From Candidatus Sumerlaeota bacterium (GTDB lineage: Bacteria; Sumerlaeota; Sumerlaeia; SLMS01; JAHLLQ01), in assembly GCA_021772755.1 (NCBI GenBank), contig JAJFLJ010000026.1:1-39539 (forward strand): a stretch of 39,539 nucleotides of DNA. The letters run 5' to 3'. The translations under genes and the position numbers were made by a program. Under the pieces are notes generated by a model that was not told the DNA's origin, did no database searches, and worked only from the letters and a program-made list of their open reading frames with translations. Shown piece after piece: positions 15,843 to 26,056 of the stretch; the stretch's first letter is position 1, and every line of letters begins with the position of its first letter.

Positions 15843-16346
15843 CAGTCCGCCCACTGAGGTCGTGGAAGACTCATGGGTCACTTCGATTTACTTGCGGATT
15901 GAGGCCCCCTTGCCTGCGGCAGACCGGCGTCAGATGTACCCATTCCTCCGATGAGTGGCGAATCCCATATGCTCTTCTCGATGTGGCTTCTCCTGACCCG
16001 CGCAGGCTACTGTCGGATTCGCTACCGCCGGGAGCTGTCATACATCGACTTCGTGCACGTCGGAGCGCGCGATTCCTCCGCCGAAAGACGTCTGTTGCGA
16101 GTTTGTTCCAATCCACGGCCCTGCTCACCACGACACGTGGAGAGTTTGCCGCCCTCCGCGAACTGAATCGACACCGCTCCCCGGTTGCGCTTGACTTGGC
16201 GGGGTCGGAGGGCTTCATTGGCCCCGCATTAGGGATGAGGGTTATCCAGCTTATCCCTGTTTGCGAAAGGGAAGCGCGGCACCCCGACAGGGGATCGCCC
16301 GACCGCTCCCAAACCGAAGAAGAACAGTCTCCGAAGGAGCTTCACC
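15843..16346 (+). other. 504-bp stretch without a recognisable gene, upstream of pckA
   Basis: The left half keeps the lower GC of the DUF3800 patch. Open frames here give low-complexity translations without family resemblance, so I call none; a decayed gene cannot be excluded. Near the right end, TTGACT (16191-16196) with TTCATT 17 nt downstream could be a weak pckA promoter, and AGGGAT/ATCCCT (16231-16236 and 16253-16258) is a short inverted repeat in its leader. No tRNA is seen. Confidence 0.5.
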
Positions 16347-17969
16347 ATGGCAGCCCCCGACCTCAGCAAGTACGGCATCACCGGCGAAACGACCCATCAC
16401 GGTCTCTACGGCGGCTACAATATCCATCATAATCCCTCCGTCGCCCGGCTCTACGAGCTCGCCGCCCCCCAGCCGCGCTACGATATCGCCAGCACCGGCG
16501 CCCTGATCGCCTGCTCGGCCCCCAAGTGCGGCCGCAGCCCGAAGGACAAGCGCATCGTCGAGGAGGAGACCACCCAGGCCGACATCTGGTGGGGCAGCGT
16601 CAACATGCCCATCGGCGAGGAGACCTTCGGCATCAACAAGGAGGTCGCCCTCAGCTATCTCAACTGCCGCGACAACATCTACGTCATCGACGCCTTCGCC
16701 GGCTGGGACCCGAACTATCGCATCAAGGTCCGCGTCATCTGCACCCGCGCCTATCACGCGCTCTTCATGTGGACGATGCTGATCCGCCCGACGGAGGAGG
16801 AGCTGAAGAACTTCGGCGAGCCCGACTGGGTGATCTACAACGCCGGCCAGATGGCCGCCATCACCGCGCTGCCCGGCGTCGGTTCGAAGACCTGCGTCTC
16901 GATGAACTTCAAGACGCGCGAGTTCGTCATCCTCGGCACGGAGTACGCCGGCGAGATGAAGAAGGGCGTCTTCACGGTCCTGAACTACATTCTGCCGAAG
17001 CAGGGCGTCCTCTCGATGCACTGCTCCGCCAACGAGGGCGCGAAGGGCGACGTGGCGCTCTTCTTCGGCCTCTCGGGCACGGGCAAGACGACGCTCTCCG
17101 CCGACCCCAAGCGCGCGCTCATCGGCGACGACGAGCATGGATGGTCCGACGACGGCGTGTTCAACTTCGAGGGCGGCTGCTACGCCAAGACCGTGAACCT
17201 CTCGCGCGAGGGCGAGCCCCAGATCTGGGACGCCATCCGCTTCGGCTCCATTCTCGAAAACGTCGGCTACGACACCGACACGAAGGTCGTCGACTACACC
17301 GACGTCTCCAAGACCGAGAACACCCGCTGCGCGTATCCCGTCGAGTTCATCGACAACGCGAAGATCCCCTGCGTCGGCGGGCACCCGAAGAACGTCATCT
17401 TCCTCACCTGCGACGCCTTCGGCGTGCTCCCCCCCGTCAGCCGCCTGACCCCCGGCCAGGCCATGTACCATTTCATCAGCGGCTACACCGCGAAGGTGGC
17501 CGGCACGGAAGTCGGCGTGACCGAACCCCAGGCGACGTTCTCGGCCTGCTTCGGCGCCGCGTTCCTCGTCTGGCACCCGACGAAGTACGCCGAGATGCTC
17601 GCCGAGAAGATGAAGAAGCACGACGCGAGAATCTGGCTCGTCAACACCGGCTGGACCGGCGGCGCCCACGGCGAGGGCCACCGCTTCAAGCTGAAGTACA
17701 CCCGCGCCATCATCGACGCGATTCTCGACGGCTCGCTCGACGACGTCGCCTTCGAGAGCGAAGACGCCTTCGGCTTCAGCATTCCCGTCTCCTGCCCCAA
17801 CGTGCCGCAGGAGGTCCTCAGCCCGCGCAACACCTGGAAGGACGGGAACAAGTACGACGCGACGGCGGCGAAACTGGCGGCGATGTTCGAGAAGAACTTC
17901 GAGAAGTACGCCGACCAGGCATCGGAGGAGACCAGGGCCGCCGGTCCGAAGGCGAAGGTAACGGGGTAG
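16347..17969 (+). CDS. pckA: Phosphoenolpyruvate carboxykinase (ATP)
   Basis: A 540-residue ATP-dependent PEPCK catalysing oxaloacetate + ATP to phosphoenolpyruvate + ADP + CO2, the first committed step of gluconeogenesis (or, in reverse, anaplerotic CO2 fixation). GRSPKDK (62-68) binds oxaloacetate, the kinase-1a P-loop is GLSGTGKTT (241-249), the kinase-2 motif follows as IGDDEHGWSDDGVFNFEGGCYAK, and YTDVSKTENTR and NTGWTGG are also present. This is the ATP family, not the GTP family (which has a Cys-containing P-loop). AAGGAG at 16334-16339, 8 nt before the ATG, sets the start. The gene stands alone, with a hairpin downstream at 18032-18065. Length and motifs are complete. Confidence 0.98.
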   Translation: MAAPDLSKYGITGETTHHGLYGGYNIHHNPSVARLYELAAPQPRYDIASTGALIACSAPKCGRSPKDKRIVEEETTQADIWWGSVNMPIGEETFGINKEVALSYLNCRDNIYVIDAFAGWDPNYRIKVRVICTRAYHALFMWTMLIRPTEEELKNFGEPDWVIYNAGQMAAITALPGVGSKTCVSMNFKTREFVILGTEYAGEMKKGVFTVLNYILPKQGVLSMHCSANEGAKGDVALFFGLSGTGKTTLSADPKRALIGDDEHGWSDDGVFNFEGGCYAKTVNLSREGEPQIWDAIRFGSILENVGYDTDTKVVDYTDVSKTENTRCAYPVEFIDNAKIPCVGGHPKNVIFLTCDAFGVLPPVSRLTPGQAMYHFISGYTAKVAGTEVGVTEPQATFSACFGAAFLVWHPTKYAEMLAEKMKKHDARIWLVNTGWTGGAHGEGHRFKLKYTRAIIDAILDGSLDDVAFESEDAFGFSIPVSCPNVPQEVLSPRNTWKDGNKYDATAAKLAAMFEKNFEKYADQASEETRAAGPKAKVTG

Positions 17970-18031
17970 AACGCCGGGCGGGGGCGTTAGTGTTTGGTCA
18001 GGAATCGGGAATCGCTTGACGGGAGCGCGTC

Positions 18032-18065
18032 GCCCGCCGCAGGTGGAGTCTTCCCTGCGGCGGGC
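18032..18065 (+). terminator. Strong hairpin after pckA
   Basis: A perfect 12-bp inverted repeat, GCCCGCCGCAGG (18032-18043) and CCTGCGGCGGGC (18054-18065), with a 10-nt loop, lies 63 nt after the pckA stop and 59 nt before the next start. There is no T-tract. It could end the pckA transcript or act as a leader structure of the following gene. A weaker AACGCC/GGCGTT hairpin lies at 17970-17988. Confidence 0.5.
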
Positions 18066-18123
18066 CGCTCGTACACCGCTCCAGGCGCAGGGCCGAATCC
18101 ATGAAGCCGAAGGGATACCAGCA

Positions 18124-18783
18124 ATGAAGAACATCTTCTTGAAGAGCGCGGCGCTCGCGTTCGCCGCGACGGGAGTCCTCCTTCCGCGCGCATCGTCCGC
18201 CCAGGTCATCAACGAAGTCCTCGTCAGCAGCGCGGGAGCCGATTTCGAGTACATCGAAATCTTCGGACCGGCGAGCACCAGCCTCAACGACCTGACCGTG
18301 ATCGCCATCGAAGCCGACGGATCGGTCGGCACGATCGACTCGCTCATCTCTCTCGCCGGGCAGACGATTCCCGGCGACGGCTTTTTTCTGGCATCGACTC
18401 CCGAGGCAGACGCTCAATTCACCGTAACGGGCGATATCGCCTTCGCGACCAACGAATTCGAGAACGGCAGCCAGGTGATTCTTCTGGTTCAGGGGTTCAG
18501 CGGCGCAGACAACGACGACCTCGACACCAATGACGACGGAGTACTCGATGTCACCCCGTGGACCGGGATCGTCGATCAGGTCGTCCTCACCGACGCCGAT
18601 GGCGATACCGACTACGGTTTTTCCCCCGTTGTCGGCCCCGACACCACGTTCCTGCCCGCCGGCGCCGCCCGCGACGTGGACGGTGCGGGTACGTTCCAGA
18701 TCCTCCAGTTCGACGGCTCGACCAGCACGCCCGGCGCCACGAACGGCACCCCCTCCACCGTCAGCGAATGGACCCAGTACTGA
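18124..18783 (+). CDS. Secreted lamin-tail-like domain protein
   Basis: A 219-residue exported protein. A Sec signal peptide (1-24, ending ASSAQ) precedes a domain starting VINEVLVSSAGADFEYIEIFGP, which matches the lamin-tail domain entry motif ([IV]-N-E-[VI]...[DE]-[FY]-[IV]-E-[IL]); later strands (IPGDGFFLAS, NGSQVILLVQG) follow the same fold. A DTNDDGVLDVTPW segment is a likely calcium-binding loop. The protein ends STVSEWTQY, a tail shared in form with two other exported proteins in this window (ends at 26057 and 35295). AAGGG 9 nt upstream supports the ATG at 18124. The function of such secreted domains is unknown; surface adhesion or substrate binding is possible. A clear intrinsic terminator follows. 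Confidence 0.85.
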   Translation: MKNIFLKSAALAFAATGVLLPRASSAQVINEVLVSSAGADFEYIEIFGPASTSLNDLTVIAIEADGSVGTIDSLISLAGQTIPGDGFFLASTPEADAQFTVTGDIAFATNEFENGSQVILLVQGFSGADNDDLDTNDDGVLDVTPWTGIVDQVVLTDADGDTDYGFSPVVGPDTTFLPAGAARDVDGAGTFQILQFDGSTSTPGATNGTPSTVSEWTQY

Positions 18784-18819
18784 ACCGTTCCCGCACGACG
18801 TATCCATCGGTCACCTTCC

Positions 18820-18851
18820 GGCGCGCCTCCAGCGAGGCGCGCCGTTTTCGT
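18820..18851 (+). terminator. Intrinsic terminator after the lamin-tail-like gene
   Basis: A perfect 10-bp stem, GGCGCGCCTC (18820-18829) and GAGGCGCGCC (18834-18843), with a CAGC loop, is followed by GTTTTCGTTT. It begins 37 nt after the stop and is the most canonical rho-independent terminator in the window. Confidence 0.85.
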
Positions 18852-18908
18852 TTCGCGTCCACCGGAATTCCGCGTGACCCCGCCGCGCCTCGATGACACG
18901 AAACGCCC

Positions 18909-20282
18909 ATGATTCTTCGAGTCACCGCAGTCTTCGTTCTCCTGGCACTCCTCTGCTCCTGCGAGTCCCGGCACCAGGGCGGCCCGCGATTCAGTGGCCG
19001 CTCCGAAGTCCAGTCCGACGCGCTCCTCGACGATCTGCTGGACTTCTCCGACTTCGCCGAACAGGAGATCGTCTCGGCATCCAACGACATCCAGGCGCAG
19101 TCGGCCGACCGAAAGGCCAAGGCGGCGGCCCTTCGCTGGAAGGCCGCTTCCTTCGAAGCGATCCGCAAGTACGCCTATGACGAGGACCCCCTGACCTCGC
19201 TGCTCGATACGTGGTCGTACTGCGTTCGGCTGCGCACCTATCTTCAGGCGGGCGCCGGCGGCGCCCTCTTCGCCGAACACCAGCGGACCGCCATCGACGC
19301 ATCCCTCTCTCTCGAAGCGGCTATCCGCAAGATCGCCCAAAGGCATCTTCCTCCCGGGGATTTCGAGAGCATCGAGGAGTTCGTCCTCGTTTTCGCCGCA
19401 GAGCACCCGATGACCGGGACGTTCGACGATTCGAACGCCAGAGTCGATCCTCTCGAGAACGACACGGCGCAGCTGCTTGCCAGGCTCGTCGAGCTTCCCT
19501 TCTCCCCGCTTCTCACCTTCACCAAGGTCAACCAGACCGCCGACTCCATTTCCGAGTTCAACCGCGTCGCCGCTCGCATCTCCGACATCATGGAGGACTT
19601 CCCGCGCGAGTCGCGCTGGCAGATGGAACTGCTGCTGCTGGAATTCCAGAACAGCGACAGCGTTCTCGCAACGGTCGAGAGCCTCGACCGCGCGTCGCGA
19701 GAAATGGAGCGCCTTCGCGAAGTCGCCGAGCGCGCGCCCGAGCTGGCGGGGGAGAGCGCCGGCCGCATTCTCGGCCAGCTCGCCGAAGCCGAGACCCGGA
19801 TCGCCGAGTTGCGCGGCCTCGCCGGCGATCTCTCCTCGGCCACGACGTCCCTGCGCGACGCGATGAAGGACGGACGCGAACTCGGCGTGGAACTCGGAGA
19901 AACCGCACGAGCGTGGTCGGAGACGACCGATGGCGTGCGCGGGCTTCTCGCCGACATCGAGGCGCTGAAGGAAGCGGCCTCAGGCGCTCCCGGCGGCTCC
20001 GAACCGTTCCGCATCGCCGAGTACCGCGACACCGCCATCGAACTCCGCACCACCGTCGAGGAGATTCGCCACCTGGTGCTGGAAATCCAGGCGGTGCGCG
20101 AGTCTCCGCTGATCGGCCAGGCGCGGGACGATGCGGCGGCGGTCGTCGAGACCTCCGCTCTGCGTTCCCGCGAAGTGATCGACCACGCGTTCCGCCGCGC
20201 CCTGCAGGTCGTCTTCGCCGCCGGCGGCGTCGGCTTCGCGCTGATTCTGGCCTTGTGGCTGACAAGGCGAAGAAAGGCCTGA
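18909..20282 (+). CDS. Putative lipoprotein with periplasmic coiled coil and C-terminal membrane anchor
   Basis: A 457-residue protein. The N-terminus has a hydrophobic stretch ending LLALLCSCES, where the second Cys fits a lipobox (L-C-S-C), so lipidation is likely. Residues about 40-235 are helical without recognised motifs. Residues about 235-345 are rich in E/R/L heptads (SLDRASREMERLREVAERAPEL and similar), predicting a long coiled coil reminiscent of MCP or MCE-associated helices. A single transmembrane helix (about 433-452) ends in RRRK, placing the C-terminus in the cytoplasm. It could span from a lipid anchor through the periplasm back to the membrane. A 7-nt gap to the next gene suggests an operon. 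No family recognised. Confidence 0.78.
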   Translation: MILRVTAVFVLLALLCSCESRHQGGPRFSGRSEVQSDALLDDLLDFSDFAEQEIVSASNDIQAQSADRKAKAAALRWKAASFEAIRKYAYDEDPLTSLLDTWSYCVRLRTYLQAGAGGALFAEHQRTAIDASLSLEAAIRKIAQRHLPPGDFESIEEFVLVFAAEHPMTGTFDDSNARVDPLENDTAQLLARLVELPFSPLLTFTKVNQTADSISEFNRVAARISDIMEDFPRESRWQMELLLLEFQNSDSVLATVESLDRASREMERLREVAERAPELAGESAGRILGQLAEAETRIAELRGLAGDLSSATTSLRDAMKDGRELGVELGETARAWSETTDGVRGLLADIEALKEAASGAPGGSEPFRIAEYRDTAIELRTTVEEIRHLVLEIQAVRESPLIGQARDDAAAVVETSALRSREVIDHAFRRALQVVFAAGGVGFALILALWLTRRRKA

Positions 20283-20289
20283 TCGCACG

Positions 20290-20676
20290 ATGACCCCGCA
20301 CTTCAGTATCCCACTCAATCTTCCCCACGCGGGGAAGATCGCCGTGCGCATTCACGACATCGTCGAGGTGCGCGCGAATCACGACGGCGACGAGTACGAG
20401 GACGCGATGGCGATCGTGAAGCGCACCATGATCCTTCTCGATCCCTATCTGCGAAGCGGCGAGAACCCCGGTGCGGAGGAGTGCGCCCGCGTGACGGAAG
20501 AGGCCGCGTTCCTGGGGCGCGCGATGGTGGAGGCCATCGTCGATGCGGGTATCGTCGGCGACCGCATCGGGCAGTGCATTCGCAACTACTTCGAGTGTCT
20601 GGAGCTGGGCGTCGAAGGCGCGGAGATTTCGCTTCGCGCCGGCGAGAATCCCAAGTCGCTGCAACGGCCCTACTGA
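20290..20676 (+). CDS. Small soluble protein of unknown function
   Basis: A 128-residue acidic protein without signal peptide, transmembrane segment or recognised motif. After a short N-terminal strand region it is mostly amphipathic helix (EYEDAMAIVKRTMILLDPYL, ARVTEEAAFLGRAMVEAIVDAG, DRIGQCIRNYFECLELG), suggesting a small helical bundle. It starts 7 nt after the preceding lipoprotein gene and is probably co-transcribed and possibly functionally linked. Its stop lies 6 nt from the stop of the convergent kinase gene. Codon use matches the surroundings, which supports it as real. Confidence 0.65.
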   Translation: MTPHFSIPLNLPHAGKIAVRIHDIVEVRANHDGDEYEDAMAIVKRTMILLDPYLRSGENPGAEECARVTEEAAFLGRAMVEAIVDAGIVGDRIGQCIRNYFECLELGVEGAEISLRAGENPKSLQRPY

Positions 20677-20682
20677 CGACCC

Positions 20683-22487
<1,805 letters not shown>

Positions 22488-22491
<4 letters not shown>

Positions 22492-22550
22492 GCGGCTACC
22501 GCCTTCGTTGTCCCCGTGTCGGCCCGGATCGGCCGGGAGGGCGACGCCAT
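22488..22550 (-). CDS. Possible 20-codon linking ORF between queG and the kinase gene
   Basis: An ATG at 22550 overlaps the queG stop (TGATG). The frame encodes MASPSRPIRADTGTTKAVAA and ends in a TGA that overlaps the kinase GTG start (GTGA). It could be a coupling or leader ORF that carries ribosomes from queG to the kinase start; it may equally be chance in this GC-rich DNA. Confidence 0.25.
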
Positions 22551-23512
22551 CACGGTTTCCCGATGTTGGAAAGCACAATCCGCGCGTTTCGGCGCAGCCC
22601 CTCCGCGCCGGTGCGCCGCACGGGACTCTGCGGAAACCGTTCGAGCACGGCCTCTTCCGTCAGTTCCAGCATCTCCGCCAGCGACCACTCCGCCGGCACC
22701 AGCCGGTCCGCGAAGGGCGAGTCCGCCACCGGCCGCGCGCGCTTGCGGTTGTACGGGCAGACCTCCTGGCAGATGTCGCACCCGAAGACCCAGCCCTGGA
22801 AGTCCTTCGCGAGGTCGGGGTCGACCGGCCCCTTGTGCTCGATCGTCAGGTAGCTGATGCAGCGCCCGGCATCGACCTTCCAAGGTTCGTGGATCGCGTT
22901 CGTCGGACACGCGTCGATGCATGCGCGACAGTCCCCGCAACCCGCCGCCACGTTCGGCGGGAGAGTGGGCTCCAGTTCCAGCGTCGTCAGCACGACACCC
23001 AGAAAGAACCATGAACCCGCCAGCGGATCGATCGTCAGCGTATGCTTTCCCGCGAAACCGAGCCCGGCGCGCACCGCCCACTGGCGCTCCATCACCGGGC
23101 CGTGATCGACGTACGGCTTCGAATGCGTGCCTTCGCCGCCGAGCCGGTTCAGAAACCGCGCCAGCTTCTTCAGCGGCTTGTCCATCACGCGGTGATAGTC
23201 CCGCCCCCGCGCATAGCGGGCGACCTTGCCCGTCGGCGCCGCGTCGCTCCGTTCGAGCGACTCCGGCACGTCGTAGTTCATCGTGACCACCACGACGCTG
23301 CGGCAATCCGGCAGCACCGCCTGCGGATCGCACCGCCGTTCCGGGTCGCGCGCAAGCCAGTCCATCGACGCGTGGCGGTTCTCGCCGATCCATGCCCGCA
23401 GACGGTCGAGATCGTCGGCGAGCAGTTCCGCCCGCGCGACGCCGAACCGGTCGAAGCCCAGTTCGCCCGCCCGCGCGGCCGCCTGCTCGCGTATGTCCGG
23501 TGAATCGGTCAC
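22550..23512 (-). CDS. queG: Epoxyqueuosine reductase
   Basis: A 320-residue cytoplasmic enzyme for the last step of queuosine synthesis, reducing epoxyqueuosine to queuosine in tRNA with cobalamin and two [4Fe-4S] clusters. The VDHGPVMER motif carries the likely catalytic Asp (D136). The cluster-binding region is CGDCRACIDACP (C192, C195, C198, C202), then C218 and CDICQEVCPYNR (C245, C248, C252). The start is a GTG at 23512 (VTDSPDI); no strong ribosome binding site is visible. It follows lpxK by 42 bp on the same strand. Queuosine synthesis genes queA/tgt are not in the window. The length is shorter than forms with a C-terminal HEAT-like domain, similar to other bacterial short versions. 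Confidence 0.94.
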   Translation of the reverse strand: MTDSPDIREQAAARAGELGFDRFGVARAELLADDLDRLRAWIGENRHASMDWLARDPERRCDPQAVLPDCRSVVVVTMNYDVPESLERSDAAPTGKVARYARGRDYHRVMDKPLKKLARFLNRLGGEGTHSKPYVDHGPVMERQWAVRAGLGFAGKHTLTIDPLAGSWFFLGVVLTTLELEPTLPPNVAAGCGDCRACIDACPTNAIHEPWKVDAGRCISYLTIEHKGPVDPDLAKDFQGWVFGCDICQEVCPYNRKRARPVADSPFADRLVPAEWSLAEMLELTEEAVLERFPQSPVRRTGAEGLRRNARIVLSNIGKP

Positions 23513-23554
23513 GTTTCGGTCCGTTCGCCGCGATTTCGTGGAGGTGGCTCCGCG

Positions 23555-24712
23555 CTACTTCAGGTAGCCCCGCAGCGCACCGGCCCGCACGCGCGACATG
23601 ACGACCTTCTTCGCGACCGCCTCGTCCCGCGGGCTCGTGAAGCGCAGCGAAATACGCATCGAGACGAAACTGTTCGGCAGCCCGCCCATCTCGCGCAGCT
23701 TCACGGCGTCCTTGTCCGTGACGAGAATATGGCCCGCGCCGGTCTTGCGCCGGGCGCGCTCCCATCCGGCGATTTCCTTCTTCGTCGGAAGCGCGTGGTC
23801 CGGCAGTCGAATCTCCCGCACGACGCGTCCCCCCGCGCGTTCCACCGCGCGCCGCACGGAATCGGGATTGCCGACGCCGCTCGCCACGAACACGTCGCCG
23901 CCCTCCAGCGACCCCGCGTCCATCGCCGCGCCGTCCCGCAGCCGCACCATCGCCGTCGTTTCCATGCGCGTGCGAACGACCGGAACCCCGGGACAGCGCG
24001 ACTTGAGAAACCGCACCGCCCGCGCCGTTTCAGCGCGGTCGTCGCAGCGCGTCAGCACCAGCAGGTGCGCCCGCTCCAGCGCGCCGGAGGGTTCCCGCAG
24101 CGTCCCGCGCGGAAAGAGCCTCAGCGAATCCAGCGGTTTCGTCGCGTCCAGCAGAACGAAATCGCCCTGGCGGTCCAGCGCGACGTGCTGGAAACCGTCG
24201 TCGAGGACGAACGTGTCGATTCCGAACCGCTTCAGCATCGCCTGCCCCGCGCGATAGCGGTCCGAGCATGCCGCCACCGGCACCGTCTCCAGCCTCCTTG
24301 CCAGCAGCACGGGCTCGTCGCCGGCCTGCGCGACCGTCGCGCGAAGACGTTTCCCGTCGTGAACGAGCACCAGACGCTCTTCGTCGTCGCGACCGTACCC
24401 GCGCGTCAGCAGCGCCGGAACCCGCCCGCTCTCGGAAAGGAATCTCGTCAGCCAGATGCAGAACGGCGTCTTGCCCGTTCCGCCCATCGTGATGTTGCCG
24501 ACCGAAAGGACGACCGCCGGAAGGCGCCTGCGCTTCATCACCCCGGCTTCGTGCAGCAGCCGGTTCGTCCATGCCGCCGCGCCATAGACGGGCGCCACCG
24601 CGCCGAGCGTCGTTTGCAGGGCGCGCCCCAGGGGGCCGGTGCTTTCGCGACCGTCCGCGATGCCGGAGAACGTTTCTTCGGCCGCCTGGCCGATCCGCGA
24701 TTTCAGAGACAT
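23555..24712 (-). CDS. lpxK: Tetraacyldisaccharide 4'-kinase
   Basis: A 385-residue inner-membrane-associated kinase that phosphorylates the 4' position of tetraacyldisaccharide-1-phosphate to form lipid IVA, the sixth Raetz-pathway step. Diagnostic features: VGNITMGGTGKTP with the P-loop at 72-83, ALLTRGYGR, AGDEPVLLARR, FVLDDGFQH and the late HILVTDKDAVKL. The N-terminal helix that attaches LpxK to the membrane is amphipathic here (GRALQTTLGAVAPVYGAAAW) rather than strongly hydrophobic. The ATG at 24712 has GGTGGAG about 11 nt upstream. The gene implies an LPS-bearing outer membrane. It lies downstream of the TIGR03032-like gene and upstream of queG; no other lpx genes are nearby. Confidence 0.96.
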   Translation of the reverse strand: MSLKSRIGQAAEETFSGIADGRESTGPLGRALQTTLGAVAPVYGAAAWTNRLLHEAGVMKRRRLPAVVLSVGNITMGGTGKTPFCIWLTRFLSESGRVPALLTRGYGRDDEERLVLVHDGKRLRATVAQAGDEPVLLARRLETVPVAACSDRYRAGQAMLKRFGIDTFVLDDGFQHVALDRQGDFVLLDATKPLDSLRLFPRGTLREPSGALERAHLLVLTRCDDRAETARAVRFLKSRCPGVPVVRTRMETTAMVRLRDGAAMDAGSLEGGDVFVASGVGNPDSVRRAVERAGGRVVREIRLPDHALPTKKEIAGWERARRKTGAGHILVTDKDAVKLREMGGLPNSFVSMRISLRFTSPRDEAVAKKVVMSRVRAGALRGYLK

Positions 24713-24797
24713 TCGTTTGTGAACTCCACCCGTGTCGCGCGCAGATTTCGCACTCCGTGCCCCGCACGCAAGGCTTTCCCCCGTTCGCGAGACGCCG

Positions 24798-25913
24798 TCA
24801 GGGCAGCACCACGATGCGCTCCACCTCGTTGTTCATGAACCCGATGACGTTGCAGCGTCGCGCGCCGGGAATCAGCGCCACCTCGTAGATTTCGCTGATC
24901 TGCCCCGAAAACGTCAGCCGGTGGACGATTTCGCCCCGGTCCAGATCGATGACCAGCACGGCGCAAGAGGGCTTCAGGCCCCGCGCGCCCAGATTCGCCT
25001 CCAGCCCCAGGTCGGAAAACGAGCGGTCGACCCGCTGATCGGAAATCCCCACCACGGCGTATCGCCCCGTGATGGCCAGGCCGCGCGCGAATCCCGGGCA
25101 GAAACACACCTCGCGCCGCTCTCCCGATTCCGGATCGGCCTCCACCAGCCAGCCCGTTCCCGAATCGATCAGCCAGACCTTCCCGTCGTGCCATCGCGGA
25201 GAGTGCGGCATCGAGAGCCCGTCGAGCACGACCCTGTTCTCCGCCGTGTCCACCAGAACCCCGCCTCCCGCACGCCCCTTGCGCCATCCCTCCATCGTGT
25301 CCGTCATTCCCACCGCCGTCGCGTACCGCACCTTCCCGTCCCGCACGCAAAGACCGTTCAGGTGGCAGCGGTCCTCCGCCACCAGTCCTGTAACCCACCA
25401 GGGCCGCCATATCTCGCGGAAGCTGTAGTCCTCGTCGAGCGTCGCCGCGCAGCTGAACAGCGTGTTGGCGAATACGAGCCGCCCGCTTTCCTCCGCCACG
25501 ATGTCGTGGATGTCCACCGTTCCCGTGACGTGGCATGTTCGCGGAGCGTACACCCGGTCGCAACCCGACGCCGTCCGTCCCGGCGGCACCATGTTGCGGA
25601 ACCGCCAGACCTGGTACGCCGTTCCCAGCCACATTTCGTCGCCCGCCACGCAGAGCCCCATGGCCCGCTGGAACGCCCGCACGGAGTAGGTCAGCTGGTT
25701 CGAGTCGTCCAGGCCGAAGCAGAACAGCCGCCCCGTATGGTACGTCGTCAGTGCCAGCGACACGCCGGTCTCCGCCAGCCACGCCGCGAAGTCCCCGCTG
25801 GGGGAGACCGCGAACTCGTTCGGCACCATTCGCGCCGGCCCGGGCGGCGGAAGCGGCATCCGCTTTGGCGCGCCGGAACGCTGTGCCGGCCTCTTCTTGC
25901 GGTTCTTGCTCAT
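24798..25913 (-). CDS. TIGR03032/DUF4915-like beta-propeller protein
   Basis: A 371-residue protein. After a basic, Pro-rich N-terminus (MSKNRKKRPAQ) it shows repeated strand blocks and the family's recognisable phrases: W-L-A-E-T-G-V-S-L-A-L-T-T-Y-H-T-G-R-L, AMGLCVAGDEMWLGTAYQVWRF, VDIHDIVAE, LVFANTLFSC, and MPHSPRWHDGKVWLIDSGTGWL. These match TIGR03032 (a conserved protein of unknown function found in cyanobacteria, planctomycetes and others, often near glycan synthesis). No signal peptide is seen, so it is probably cytoplasmic. AAGGAGT 8 nt before the ATG at 25913 fixes the start. Its 85-bp spacing from lpxK may mean a shared transcript. Role unknown. Confidence 0.87.
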   Translation of the reverse strand: MSKNRKKRPAQRSGAPKRMPLPPPGPARMVPNEFAVSPSGDFAAWLAETGVSLALTTYHTGRLFCFGLDDSNQLTYSVRAFQRAMGLCVAGDEMWLGTAYQVWRFRNMVPPGRTASGCDRVYAPRTCHVTGTVDIHDIVAEESGRLVFANTLFSCAATLDEDYSFREIWRPWWVTGLVAEDRCHLNGLCVRDGKVRYATAVGMTDTMEGWRKGRAGGGVLVDTAENRVVLDGLSMPHSPRWHDGKVWLIDSGTGWLVEADPESGERREVCFCPGFARGLAITGRYAVVGISDQRVDRSFSDLGLEANLGARGLKPSCAVLVIDLDRGEIVHRLTFSGQISEIYEVALIPGARRCNVIGFMNNEVERIVVLP

Positions 25914-25998
25914 CGACGCGACTCCTTGTGCGTTTCGAACGCGACCACCGCGCAACGGCGCGGTGCGGGGGGCAACGTCAACGCTTGCCCAAAGAGAA

Positions 25999-26028
25999 GA
26001 GAGCCCCGCGTTTGCGCGCGGGGCTCTC
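25999..26028 (-). terminator. Terminator after the secreted propeller gene
   Basis: A perfect 12-bp stem, GAGAGCCCCGCG and CGCGGGGCTCTC, with a 6-nt loop, lies 29 nt downstream of the minus-strand propeller stop and is followed on the minus strand by TTCTCTTT. It separates this gene from the TIGR03032-like gene. Confidence 0.8.
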
Positions 26029-26056
26029 CGTTTGGAACTCGATGGAAGCGACCGGA

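Noticed and set aside
15871-16218. Minus-strand 115-codon frame upstream of pckA
   Set aside because: No family resemblance, no ribosome binding site and Arg/Ser-rich sequence of the kind produced by non-coding GC-rich DNA.
16251-18347. Long open frame (698 codons) on the minus strand across pckA
   Set aside because: It is antisense to an unmistakable pckA, has low-complexity H/G/V/D-rich sequence and arises from the high-GC third-position bias. The same applies to other long antisense frames, for example across 36685-39258 and the plus-strand frame 7391-11029.
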